Of a stretch of DNA of 6,520 nucleotides, positions 1 through 5,268 are shown piece by piece. The position numbers were made by a program, and so were the translations under genes. The stretch's first letter is position 1; each line of letters opens with the position of its first letter. The notes under the pieces are model-generated. The model ran no database searches, was not told the DNA's origin, and saw only the letters and a program-made list of their open reading frames with translations. Source of the DNA: CAYRML01 sp050942825 (GTDB lineage Bacteria > Bacillota > Dehalobacteriia > UBA4068); NCBI GenBank assembly GCA_050942825.1, contig JBMNOA010000068.1, positions 1 to 6,520 on the forward strand. The letters run 5' to 3'.

Positions 1-179
1 ATAACGGCTATGCCAGAATGTGCTTTTTCACAAATGCCTTTACACCTGATGATGTAATAGGCAAAGCAGTCATAATTCATGAAAACCCGGACGATTATCG
101 AACACAGCCTGCAGGAAATGCGGGCAGGAGATTAGCTTGCGGTGTAATTACACACGTCAACCCATTCGATGTAACCTGA
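1..179 (+). CDS. sodC: Cu/Zn superoxide dismutase-like protein, C-terminal part
   Basis: Reading from base 3, the frame is open from the window edge to a TGA at 177-179, giving 58 residues of a Cu/Zn superoxide dismutase (SodC) C-terminus. Visible family landmarks are VIIHENPDD, whose His corresponds to the last copper ligand, and AGNAGRRLACGVI, with the active-site Arg and the Cys of the structural disulfide. In known SODs these disproportionate superoxide, usually outside the cytoplasmic membrane. The N-terminus, any signal peptide and the other metal ligands lie outside the window, so export and activity cannot be judged. Family members normally end within a few residues of ACGVI. This one runs on for about ten more (THVNPFDVT and preceding residues), and that tail is antisense to the conserved end of the YbaK-type gene on the other strand. 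The tail therefore looks acquired rather than ancestral. Confidence 0.85.
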   Translation, partial: NGYARMCFFTNAFTPDDVIGKAVIIHENPDDYRTQPAGNAGRRLACGVITHVNPFDVT

Positions 180-605
180 ATACTTTTCAAGTTCAGGAAT
201 GGATAACTCAATGGCACTGTTGCTGCTTCCGCATGCTGGAAACACGGTCTCAAAGCGCTTAAGGGATTCATCAAGATAAACGGCTACTTTTTGGCTAACT
301 CCAAAGGGACATACCCCGCCAACCTCATAGCCTATTAATTCTACTACTTCTTCTGGTGAAAGCATCTTTGCTTTAGTGCCAAATTTTTGCTTATACTTTT
401 TATTATCTATCTTTACATCTCCTGCAGTAACAATAAGGATGGGCTTTTCATTTACCTTAAAAGCTAATGTCTTTGCGATCCGCTCCGGCACACAATTGAG
501 GGCTTTGGCTGCCAGCTCCACCGTTGCACTGGATACGTCAAATTCCTGTATCCTATCTTCTATATTCCACTTACTGAAATATTGTCTCACTTTTTCTACT
601 CCCAT
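132..605 (-). CDS. YbaK/EbsC-family aminoacyl-tRNA deacylase
   Basis: A 157-residue protein of the YbaK/ProX-like trans-editing family, which hydrolyses mischarged aminoacyl-tRNAs such as Cys- or Ala-tRNA(Pro) in the cytoplasm. The exact substrate cannot be read from sequence. Landmarks are the Lys in IAKTLAF (about residue 45), which matches the conserved catalytic-site lysine, the GGVCPFG loop (96-102), the segment FPACGSSNSAIELS (122-135) and the terminal EWVDVC. Length is normal for the family. The ATG at 603-605 is chosen because it starts the conserved domain (MGVEKVRQYF) and has GGGAGGAAG about 5-8 bases upstream. A longer open frame to 713 would run back into the preceding gene. The gene follows the GrpB-family gene by 23 bases, so they are probably co-transcribed. 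Its last residues NYTAS fall beyond the usual family end and overlap the convergent sodC. Confidence 0.92.
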   Translation of the reverse strand: MGVEKVRQYFSKWNIEDRIQEFDVSSATVELAAKALNCVPERIAKTLAFKVNEKPILIVTAGDVKIDNKKYKQKFGTKAKMLSPEEVVELIGYEVGGVCPFGVSQKVAVYLDESLKRFETVFPACGSSNSAIELSIPELEKYSGYIEWVDVCNYTAS

Positions 606-628
606 AAAACTTCCTCCCAAGTGATCGT

Positions 629-1210
629 TCATTTTTGATTGACTGTTGCCCGTTCCATGATTTCCTGGACTATTGATGTTTTGGCGTCCGCATAGTGCTG
701 AACGTGCCTCCACTTATTCTTAGCCAAGCTTCGCTTGACTCGTGCATATTTGTCACGATCACTCTCATTTAAGCGCAGCCAATCTCGAAAGCGTAACATT
801 CTATTTATTTCAGACGCTCCCTCACTGAACACATGTAGGTTAATGTCAGTATCTGGTCCTTTAAACATACGATGCTCGAACCACTCGGGCTCTTGGACCC
901 GTAACTTATATCCCGCTGCCTCCAAGGCCGGAACATAGGCCGACTCCTCGGCAGAGTTCTTCACAACTAACAGTATATCAATTATTGGTTTGGCACAAAG
1001 CCCAGGCACCGATGTTGAGCCAACATGCTCAATCTGCAGCGCTTTGCCGCCCAGCACCTTGCGAATCCGCTTTGCTTCCCGTTCAAACAACTTAGGCCAG
1101 CTGGGATCATATTCCACTAGAGTAATCGGTGCGTTGTGTAGCTTAAGTTCACCAACTGTGCTATTTTGCAGTTCCTCATCACTTCTTGGCGCAAAGTTTT
1201 CAGATGCCAC
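629..1210 (-). CDS. GrpB family protein (UPF0157, nucleotidyltransferase fold)
   Basis: A 193-residue GrpB/UPF0157 protein. The family has a nucleotidyltransferase-like fold and is sometimes found fused to dephospho-CoA kinase, but its reaction is not firmly known. Visible signatures are EYDPSW (33-38), IEHVGSTSVPGL (60-71) followed by KPIIDI (74-79), which is the GS...D-x-D-like core, INLHVF (123-128), RFRDWLR (140-146) and YADAK near the C-terminus. The start is a GTG at 1208-1210 with AAGGAG nine bases upstream (1220-1225). No better start is nearby. The YbaK-type gene lies 23 bases downstream on the same strand, suggesting a two-gene transcript. No obvious strong promoter is seen in the 135 bases upstream, which are AT-rich and otherwise hold no gene. 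Confidence 0.9.
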   Translation of the reverse strand: MASENFAPRSDEELQNSTVGELKLHNAPITLVEYDPSWPKLFEREAKRIRKVLGGKALQIEHVGSTSVPGLCAKPIIDILLVVKNSAEESAYVPALEAAGYKLRVQEPEWFEHRMFKGPDTDINLHVFSEGASEINRMLRFRDWLRLNESDRDKYARVKRSLAKNKWRHVQHYADAKTSIVQEIMERATVNQK

Positions 1211-1345
1211 CTTATTGCACTCCTTTTCTTTCTATCTTGAGGGTTACATTAATTTCAAATCCTATATATTTCTTAAATCAAGGCTCATATACTCGACCGT
1301 CGTTTTAAAACTTCAAAATTCAGGAATTTCATAGAAAGTCAGAGC

Positions 1346-1471
1346 TTATATTGAAATCCTCCAAACTGCTCTTTCGACTTCTTCATGAATAGTCACTTTC
1401 GGGTTATATCCTTTTTCAATTAATCCCAGCCAGACATGACAAGCGCATAGCTGCGCACTGAGCGCCGCGAA
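1346..1471 (-). pseudogene. 3' remnant of an unrecognised gene
   Basis: After a TGA at 1472-1474 this frame is open for 41 codons to a TAA at 1346-1348. The translation (for example CHVWLGLIEKGYNP and VTIHEEVERAVWRI) has the amino-acid make-up and helix-like periodicity of a real C-terminus, unlike random AT-rich sequence. I do not recognise the family. It has no start codon or ribosome-binding site of its own, and overlaps in a different frame the nitroreductase remnant upstream. The simplest reading is the tail of another gene joined here by deletion. Which bases of 1440-1471 belong to it, and which to the nitroreductase, cannot be fixed from one sequence. Confidence 0.45.
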
Positions 1472-1506
1472 TCAATGGTGCTTTTGATTGGAAAAGGGAC
1501 CATCAT
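1420..1506 (-). pseudogene. 5' remnant of a nitroreductase-family gene
   Basis: Twenty-eight codons start at ATG 1504-1506 (a second ATG follows at once) and end at TAA 1420-1422. The segment TIDSRRSVRSYA matches the N-terminal FMN-binding motif of nitroreductases (R-R-S-x-R-x-Y). Full members are about 170-220 residues, so only the first tenth remains. GGAGG at 1515-1519 lies eight bases before the start and a consensus promoter sits just upstream, so the expression signals are intact although the gene is gone. Homology stops around Tyr20 or Ala21. The following codons belong in a different frame to an unrelated gene end. The junction carries the short inverted repeat GCGCA-TAGC-TGCGC at 1443-1456. 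Confidence 0.6.
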
Positions 1507-1520
1507 CTGTAAAACCTCCA

Positions 1521-1550
1521 ATTATAGTCTTTAACATCGTGCACTTTCAA
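1521..1550 (-). promoter_or_regulatory. Sigma-A-type promoter before the nitroreductase remnant
   Basis: On the minus strand TTGAAA (1545-1550) is separated by 18 bases from a perfect TATAAT (1521-1526). The -10 box is only about 14 bases from the start codon, so the transcript would have a very short leader that barely includes the GGAGG. It may now drive only relic sequence. The bases from 1551 to about 1606 show no further gene. Confidence 0.5.
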
Positions 1551-1606
1551 CACCTACTACTCCTGGAAGTCCGTATTATCTCGCAACCACGGCTCCATGG
1601 GTCGTG

Positions 1607-1639
1607 AAAACTAAAATGAAACTAAGTCTCTTTAGTTTT
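1607..1639 (-). terminator. Possible weak terminator at the end of the GGDEF gene
   Basis: AAAACTAAA (1607-1615) can pair with TTTAGTTTT (1631-1639), or an inner AAACTAA with TTAGTTT. The hairpin is AT-only and includes the stop codon at 1622-1624. The minus-strand transcript would end in a short T-rich stretch (TTTTAGTTTTC). A GC-poor stem makes this only a candidate. Confidence 0.3.
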
Positions 1640-2740
1640 CTCTTGGGAGGCCTTGGCCTTATAGATCTTTTTAAAGTGGTACATCTGATCATCGGCATCT
1701 TTAAGGATTTTATGGAAATCCGGCTTTTCCCATCCTCTAAAAATGCTATATCCATAAGAGATTGTCGGCAACGGATAGTCTTTTTCCCGCATCGCCTCAA
1801 GATTATTTGTCATATTTCTAAGCTGATATTCTATCTTTTCTTGATCTGTTTCGCTGCTAATAACAGAAAATTCATCTCCACCAAATCGATAACAGGTATA
1901 CTGTTTGTTGAATGATTTTTGAATAATTGCCGCCACTAATTTGATAATATTATCTCCGTAAGCATGGCCGTATGTATCATTGACATTTTTGAAATCGTTT
2001 ATATCAAGGATAATAACGGAAAATGCCTTTGCCTTTGCCTTTGACTCCGCTTTCTGCTTTATTGCTTTATCAAATGCCGCGCGGTTATAAAGGCCAGTCA
2101 ACGCATCAAAGCTGCTGTCAAACTCTGACATCAAGAGGAAATATAGCAGCAAAGATAATGTTACGCAATGCCAAGAAGAATAGGCTAAGGGATATACAAG
2201 CTGAATACTTGTGCCGAAGAGGGTGAAAAGTGATAAGGCAAGGAGCTTCCACATAATTGGATAATTATAATTCTTGCCTGCTTCTAAAGTACTGATAACG
2301 AGAAGCAAAAAGTTTATAATGTAAGCTATGATGAAGATGAAAAAATAATCTCCTCTTGAATAATGATTGTTAGCATCTACATAAAAAATATATCCATATA
2401 GTGGCGATAAAACTGCAGCAACGATATTTATTAGTGTAGGGAGCAGCAAAAGTTTGTGGCTTTTTAAAATCCTTTCATCAAAAATTAAAGTTATTGAAAT
2501 TGGGATAATTGGAGTTAGAGCAAATCCTAGAATATTACATAAAATATTTATGCTGCGCAGGTTTAAGCTTCCATTGTCGCAAAATACAGTTCCTGCTTCA
2601 GATAGAATTATAATTACTGTGAGAATTATAGCAATCAAAAATGGCTTTTTTCGATAGAATTTTAAAGCAGAGCTGGAATGCAGCAAACCTATCAAGCAAA
2701 AAAGTGCAGTTATGTCTATGGTATATGTGGCAAGATACAT
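1622..2740 (-). CDS. Membrane-bound GGDEF diguanylate cyclase with N-terminal 7TM sensor
   Basis: A 372-residue protein likely to make cyclic di-GMP from two GTP at the inner face of the membrane. The N-terminal about 205 residues form roughly seven hydrophobic helices (starting with TALFCLIGLL and IAIILTVIIIL and ending near LSLLLYFLLM), resembling the 7TM input regions found before GGDEF or kinase domains. The cyclase domain follows: DALTGLYNR (212-220), DINDFKNVND (246-255, metal and guanine contacts), an intact GGDEF active site (287-291), and the late SYGYS and DADDQMY motifs. The usual RxxD inhibitory site just before GGDEF is absent (the segment reads KQYTCYRF), so product inhibition at that site is not expected. 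The start is uncertain. ATG 2738-2740 opens the first helix, with GAGGGGG rather far upstream. A TTG at 2780-2782, preceded by a weak AAAGAG, would add 14 residues. The gene stands alone, and the signal it senses is unknown. Confidence 0.92.
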   Translation of the reverse strand: MYLATYTIDITALFCLIGLLHSSSALKFYRKKPFLIAIILTVIIILSEAGTVFCDNGSLNLRSINILCNILGFALTPIIPISITLIFDERILKSHKLLLLPTLINIVAAVLSPLYGYIFYVDANNHYSRGDYFFIFIIAYIINFLLLVISTLEAGKNYNYPIMWKLLALSLFTLFGTSIQLVYPLAYSSWHCVTLSLLLYFLLMSEFDSSFDALTGLYNRAAFDKAIKQKAESKAKAKAFSVIILDINDFKNVNDTYGHAYGDNIIKLVAAIIQKSFNKQYTCYRFGGDEFSVISSETDQEKIEYQLRNMTNNLEAMREKDYPLPTISYGYSIFRGWEKPDFHKILKDADDQMYHFKKIYKAKASQEKTKET

Positions 2741-2823
2741 TATTTTATGCCATCCCCCTCGGGAAAAATTTAATTGCGACAAGTAACTCTTTTTACCAGA
2801 AAAATCAATTGTAATAATAATTA

Positions 2824-2832
2824 ATTATAACA
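2824..2832 (-). promoter_or_regulatory. Extended -10 promoter for the GGDEF gene
   Basis: The minus strand reads TGTTATAAT at 2824-2832, a perfect extended -10 element (TG-n-TATAAT). No convincing -35 box lies 16-18 bases further up, which extended -10 promoters tolerate. It lies between the MFS remnant and the GGDEF gene, 84 bases before the ATG chosen here and 42 before the alternative TTG. Confidence 0.55.
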
Positions 2833-2864
2833 TTTCAAACAATATCTTCATAAATTTTTTTTAT

Positions 2865-3714
2865 TTATTTGCTAATTACTCCAACTATGGAAAATATTCG
2901 AGACATATATTCGTTGTGAGTTTTTCTCTGTATAAGTGCCTGTATCGGTACATGGATGAACATGATGGCAATACTTAAAAGAAAAAGAACAGCTGACAGC
3001 AAGAAAAAATACAAGAGCGTATCTTCCCCTAGTTGGGATATAATGGAAGGAAACAATAAAAGTGAAAATGCCAGCATCATAGCCATGAGCAAATTGCTGC
3101 CTATTATAAGCGGTCTTAACATCTTTTTCTCTTTGTCAAACAACAGGCCCACTAAAATATTCCCCATCAGTGCCCCTAATATTATTATCATCTGTAAATA
3201 GCCATACTGTGTTTCAGAGTAATTTAGCTGGGTTCTAAATAACAGGGGTAAGACTACCGCAAATGTAGGCTGAATCAAAGCATATATTATCAAGAAAAAT
3301 ACACATAGTTGGCGTATCATCTTTTTATCTAATATGAATTTGATGCCTTCAGATAAATCTGTCATAATTCCCGTTATGCCTTCGCCCGCTTTGCGCCTGA
3401 AATGCTCATACTTTATCAACATTTCACTTATCGCCGACAACAAAAATGATATGCCATTAACAAAGAACAACACAGTAATTCCCAAGTTCGCATACAGGAC
3501 AGTACCAATTACAGGTCCCAAGAGACTTGACAAAGTCCGAAGGGAGGCAACGGCAGAATTGGCCCGGGTCAGTTCTGCCTCATCCACCAATTGGAGCAGC
3601 ATTCCTTTTGTCCGGATCAAATATTCCGTTTAGCAGCGCAAATTCACTAACTGCAGCCTTAAATATCCGCTGCCTCTTTTCTTCACTCAGGTTGTAGAAT
3701 GTTTCCTTTGGCAT
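2865..3714 (-). pseudogene. TetR regulator / MFS efflux pump fusion relic
   Basis: The relic starts at ATG 3712-3714 with GGAGG seven bases upstream. Its first 26 codons (MPKETFYNLSEEKRQRIFKA, then AVSEFA) are the N-terminus of a TetR-family repressor, before the DNA-recognition helix. At about 3637 the same frame passes into LLNGIFDPDKRNAAP, which fits the conserved F-x-P-A...P-x-LV segment around residue 130 of MefA-like MFS drug exporters, and then stops at 3580-3582. The rest of the pump continues in another frame (LVDEAELTRANS onward) to TAA 2865-2867. The spacing fits a net loss of two bases, or gain of one, at about 3592-3596. Five or more hydrophobic helices follow. The pump ends abruptly at SRIFSIVGVISK, about 60 residues early, against AT-rich non-coding DNA. 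Both ends of the pump and nearly all of the regulator are missing, so neither can work. Confidence 0.8.
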
Positions 3715-3732
3715 AATCACACCTCCACTAGC

Positions 3733-3752
3733 ATATGAGAAGCCTCTCATAT
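3733..3752. promoter_or_regulatory. Palindromic operator of the lost TetR regulator
   Basis: ATATGAGA (3733-3740), AGCC, TCTCATAT (3745-3752) is a perfect 8+4+8 inverted repeat lying 19 bases before the TetR start codon and overlapping the proposed -10 box. Size and position fit a TetR-family autoregulatory operator. That it bound this regulator is inference. Confidence 0.55.
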
Positions 3753-3778
3753 AAATAGTTACTCATTTTTTTAAACAA
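3750..3778 (-). promoter_or_regulatory. Possible promoter of the TetR/MFS relic
   Basis: On the minus strand TTGTTT (3773-3778) and TTTATA (3750-3755) are 17 bases apart. The -10 match is weak (three of six). The placement upstream of the ribosome-binding site and over the operator palindrome supports it. Confidence 0.35.
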
Positions 3779-3828
3779 TAATCAGGTCAGTCTATTGATA
3801 TATGGTCTTATCCTAGCATTTATACTCA

Positions 3829-3867
3829 AAAAAGCAACGCTACGAAACTATATGAACGTTGCTTTTT
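3829..3867. terminator. Bidirectional Rho-independent terminator
   Basis: AAAAAGCAACG (3829-3839) pairs perfectly with CGTTGCTTTTT (3857-3867), an 11-bp stem with a 17-base loop. The minus-strand transcript continues into six T residues. It would end transcription of the small membrane protein gene, whose stop is about 110 bases before it, and so insulate the TetR promoter. Confidence 0.65.
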
Positions 3868-3974
3868 CCACCTATTTCCAGGTGGCATTCTCACTTTAAG
3901 TTGTTTGTAATCCCTTACAGGGATTGACTCGGCCTTCATACCTTTCAGCATTAAATTTAAACCTATCCGTACTA
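3868..3974. other. Intergenic stretch with two further short hairpins
   Basis: CCACCT/AGGTGG (3868-3873 with 3880-3885) is a 6-bp stem. AATCCCT-TAC-AGGGATT (3909-3925) is a perfect 7-bp stem with a 3-base loop. Neither is followed by a T-run. The second lies in a 28-base segment that resembles a type I-B CRISPR repeat, but there is only one copy. No gene is seen here. Confidence 0.4.
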
Positions 3975-4259
3975 TTAAATGTAAATATTCCCGAAGTAGT
4001 TGTTAATTATACTTTCTCTTCTCATCCTTCGAAATCCAATATATATCAATATGACACATATTACTAATCCTACCATTGCCGGAACAAATACTGTTTTTCC
4101 CGATTCGCCTCCAAAAGCCACACTCCAGCTCATTTTTGCCAATGCTATAAAAACCATTACAGCTACTCCAATCCACAAATTTCGTTTCCAGAAAGCAATA
4201 GCAAGAGCGGAGAGTGATGCAGGTATCAAAAGTGTTATCAGCACTTTTGATACCTGCAT
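3975..4259 (-). CDS. Small integral membrane protein of unknown function
   Basis: A 94-residue protein with three likely membrane helices: VLITLLIPASLSALAIAF, then WIGVAVMVFIALAKMSWSVAF, then a third beginning FVPAMVGLVICVILI and ending before the basic stretch RRMRRE. A short loop (GGESGKT) joins the last two. I recognise no family or function. The ATG at 4257-4259 is preferred because the helix pattern starts there, but it has no proper ribosome-binding site. An ATG at 4305-4307, with only a weak AGGT, would add 16 hydrophobic residues. The preferred start codon lies inside one arm of a perfect 24-bp inverted repeat whose other arm encodes TLLIPASL, so the native 5' end may have been overwritten and expression is doubtful. 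It stands alone between two terminators. Confidence 0.5.
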   Translation of the reverse strand: MQVSKVLITLLIPASLSALAIAFWKRNLWIGVAVMVFIALAKMSWSVAFGGESGKTVFVPAMVGLVICVILIYIGFRRMRRESIINNYFGNIYI

Positions 4260-4265
4260 CACTCT
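4211..4265. repeat. Perfect 24-bp inverted repeat with 7-base loop
   Basis: The arm 4211-4234 (beginning AGAGTGATGCAGG) is the exact reverse complement of 4242-4265, with TTATCAG between. Pairing stops cleanly at both outer ends. No T-run follows on either strand, so it is not a normal terminator. On the minus strand the first arm holds the likely start codon of the small membrane protein and the second arm codes for its first helix. Confidence 0.95.
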
Positions 4266-4373
4266 ATAAAAATATAATAAAGTAATTGTTATCAAACATT
4301 TTATCATATATCAGACCTATATCTCAGCCACAACCATAATAGCCATACTGATTAACCATACCAGAATATAATT

Positions 4374-4405
4374 AAAACAGGTTAGTCATTTAGCTAACCT
4401 GTTTT
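4374..4405. terminator. Rho-independent terminator at the histidine kinase end
   Basis: AAAACAGGTTAG (4374-4385) pairs with CTAACCTGTTTT (4394-4405), a perfect 12-bp stem with an 8-base loop and A/T-rich flanks, so it could work on either strand. The kinase stop codon TAA (4390-4392) lies in the loop and the last codons form one arm. It also separates the kinase relic from the small membrane protein gene. Confidence 0.75.
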
Positions 4406-4563
4406 GGCAATGATATAATAAATTCCGTCCCTTCACCAACTTTGCTCTTTACTTGAATCTTCCCTTTGTGTGCATCAACTATTGCCCTAGCAATTGTAAG
4501 GCCAATTCCAGCACCTCCGGTCATCCGGTTCCTTGATTTATCCGCACGATAGAAACGTTCCAA
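4390..4563 (-). pseudogene. C-terminal remnant of a sensor histidine kinase
   Basis: The last 56 codons of a histidine kinase end at TAA 4390-4392. ERFYRADKSRNR and GGAGIGLTIAR are the F and G2 boxes of the HATPase_c domain, followed by VDAHKGKI, VGEGTEF and ISLP as in OmpR-partner kinases. Everything upstream is lost: the sensor, the phosphorylated His, and the N and G1 boxes. At about 4561-4568 the sequence passes into istA of an IS21-family element. The original text was probably (L/I)FERFYR, so the break lies right beside the conserved Phe. No partner response regulator is in the window. Confidence 0.85.
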
Positions 4564-5175
4564 AAGTGTTCCATCTTTTGATTCTGGTAAAGCTGTGCAT
4601 AATGGTAAGATCCTTTGCTGTTGTGAAAAGACCCATGTTTAAGGTAGTTAGTTTACCGGTAATCGTAAGTTTAACATCACCCCAATCAAACTCTAGTGTT
4701 TCTCCTAAATCATATTCCTGTCTAACAAAGGCTTCTTTTTTATCATAGGTCTTTCTAATGTAGTTACAAACAGTGGTATATCCCATATCATATCCATTTT
4801 CAACTAGGTGTTCGTGTATATCTGTTTTCTTCATAAACTGTTTGTTTATGTCTTCCTAGTATTTTATTCCTTTCATCTTTAGCAATTAGCTTGTCTATTT
4901 CATCAATGATTTCTTCAGTTAGTTTAACTTTTGTTCTGCTGCTAGTATCATATTTGGGTTTGAGGCCATTTCTTCTATTAGGCTAGTATTTTTATTTTAT
5001 TACTGTCCTCGTCTTGTTTTAATTCCATCAGTTTTTCATGTTTTGCTTTACAGTCGTTTATGTGTTTTTGCACTGTAGTTCTTGATATTCCAAGTTCTCT
5101 TGCTATGATTCTTTGGGATTTGTTTTCTCTAAAATATTTCATTAGGATCTCTGCTTTCTGGTCCAAACTTATCAA
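4561..5175 (-). pseudogene. istA: istA transposase, decayed and truncated
   Basis: IstA is the DDE-type transposase of IS21 elements and works with the ATPase IstB. Four pieces in three frames can be joined. (a) The N-terminal helix-turn-helix (ILMKYFREN, IIARELGISRTTVQKHI) runs to TAA 4978-4980. (b) LIEEMAS, then KPKYDTSSRTKVKL and KDERNKILGRHKQT. (c) MKKTDIHEHLVENGYDMGYT onward to FDWGDVKL, with the first catalytic Asp, and GLFTTAK. (d) GSYHYAQLYQNQKMEHF. Frame changes occur at about 4981, 4960, 4835 and 4614. Three fit single-base losses, two of them in short A-runs. The frame is lost beyond about 4561 where the kinase begins, so the second Asp and the Glu of the triad are gone. The start is unclear: a TTG at 5164-5166 has GGAGG nine bases upstream. 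Confidence 0.85.
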
Positions 5176-5180
5176 CCTCC

Positions 5181-5208
5181 ATACCCCCTAAAATGTACAT
5201 AGGGGTAT
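5181..5208. promoter_or_regulatory. Hairpin in the istA leader
   Basis: ATACCCC-C-TA (5181-5190) pairs with TAGGGGTAT (5200-5208), nine base pairs with one bulged C and a 9-base loop. It lies between the promoter -10 box and the istA ribosome-binding site. Inference: it may damp transposase expression from outside transcripts. Confidence 0.4.
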
Positions 5209-5234
5209 ATATCTTAAGGTGGACCAGTTTTCAA
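5206..5234 (-). promoter_or_regulatory. istA promoter in the IS21 left end
   Basis: TTGAAA (5229-5234) and TATATA (5206-5211) are 17 bases apart on the minus strand, a near-consensus sigma-A promoter placed just before istA. It is intact although the gene is not, so it may still transcribe into the relic region. Confidence 0.6.
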
Positions 5235-5268
5235 TTGAAATGGTGGCCTACTTTTAGATTAACATAAA

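Larger units (their letters stand above)
4561..5264 (-). mobile_element. IS21-family element, left-end fragment
   Basis: The left end appears to be TGTTAATC at 5257-5264 (minus strand), starting with the TG dinucleotide usual for this family. It is followed by two subterminal copies of a GGCCACC/GGTCCACC motif (5242-5248 and 5218-5225) around the CAATTG core, then a promoter, a hairpin and istA. The right-hand part, including the rest of istA, istB and the right end, is missing, replaced by the histidine kinase end. It cannot move by itself. The left end lies only four bases beyond the methyltransferase stop codon. Confidence 0.75.

Noticed and set aside
606..713. Upstream extension of the YbaK-type gene (36 extra codons)
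   Set aside because: It overlaps the end of the GrpB gene, shows no family similarity, and a strong ribosome-binding site points to the ATG at 603-605.
1302..1311. GTTTTAAAAC palindrome upstream of the GrpB gene
   Set aside because: Ten bases of low-complexity AT-rich palindrome, expected by chance here, with no linked promoter that I can support.
1560..1640. Short open frames around 1550-1620, including a segment reading GLPGVVGVESARC on the minus strand
   Set aside because: Too short, bounded by stops, and it overlaps the promoter before the nitroreductase remnant. Likely chance.
4211..4265. The 24-bp inverted repeat as a terminator or MITE
   Set aside because: No T-run follows on either strand, there are no target-site duplications or terminal motifs, and one arm is in-frame coding sequence.
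4266..4295. TTGATA followed by T/A-rich sequence as a promoter for the small membrane protein
   Set aside because: No acceptable -10 box at 16-18 bases spacing. It may simply be the AT-rich 5' coding or leader sequence.
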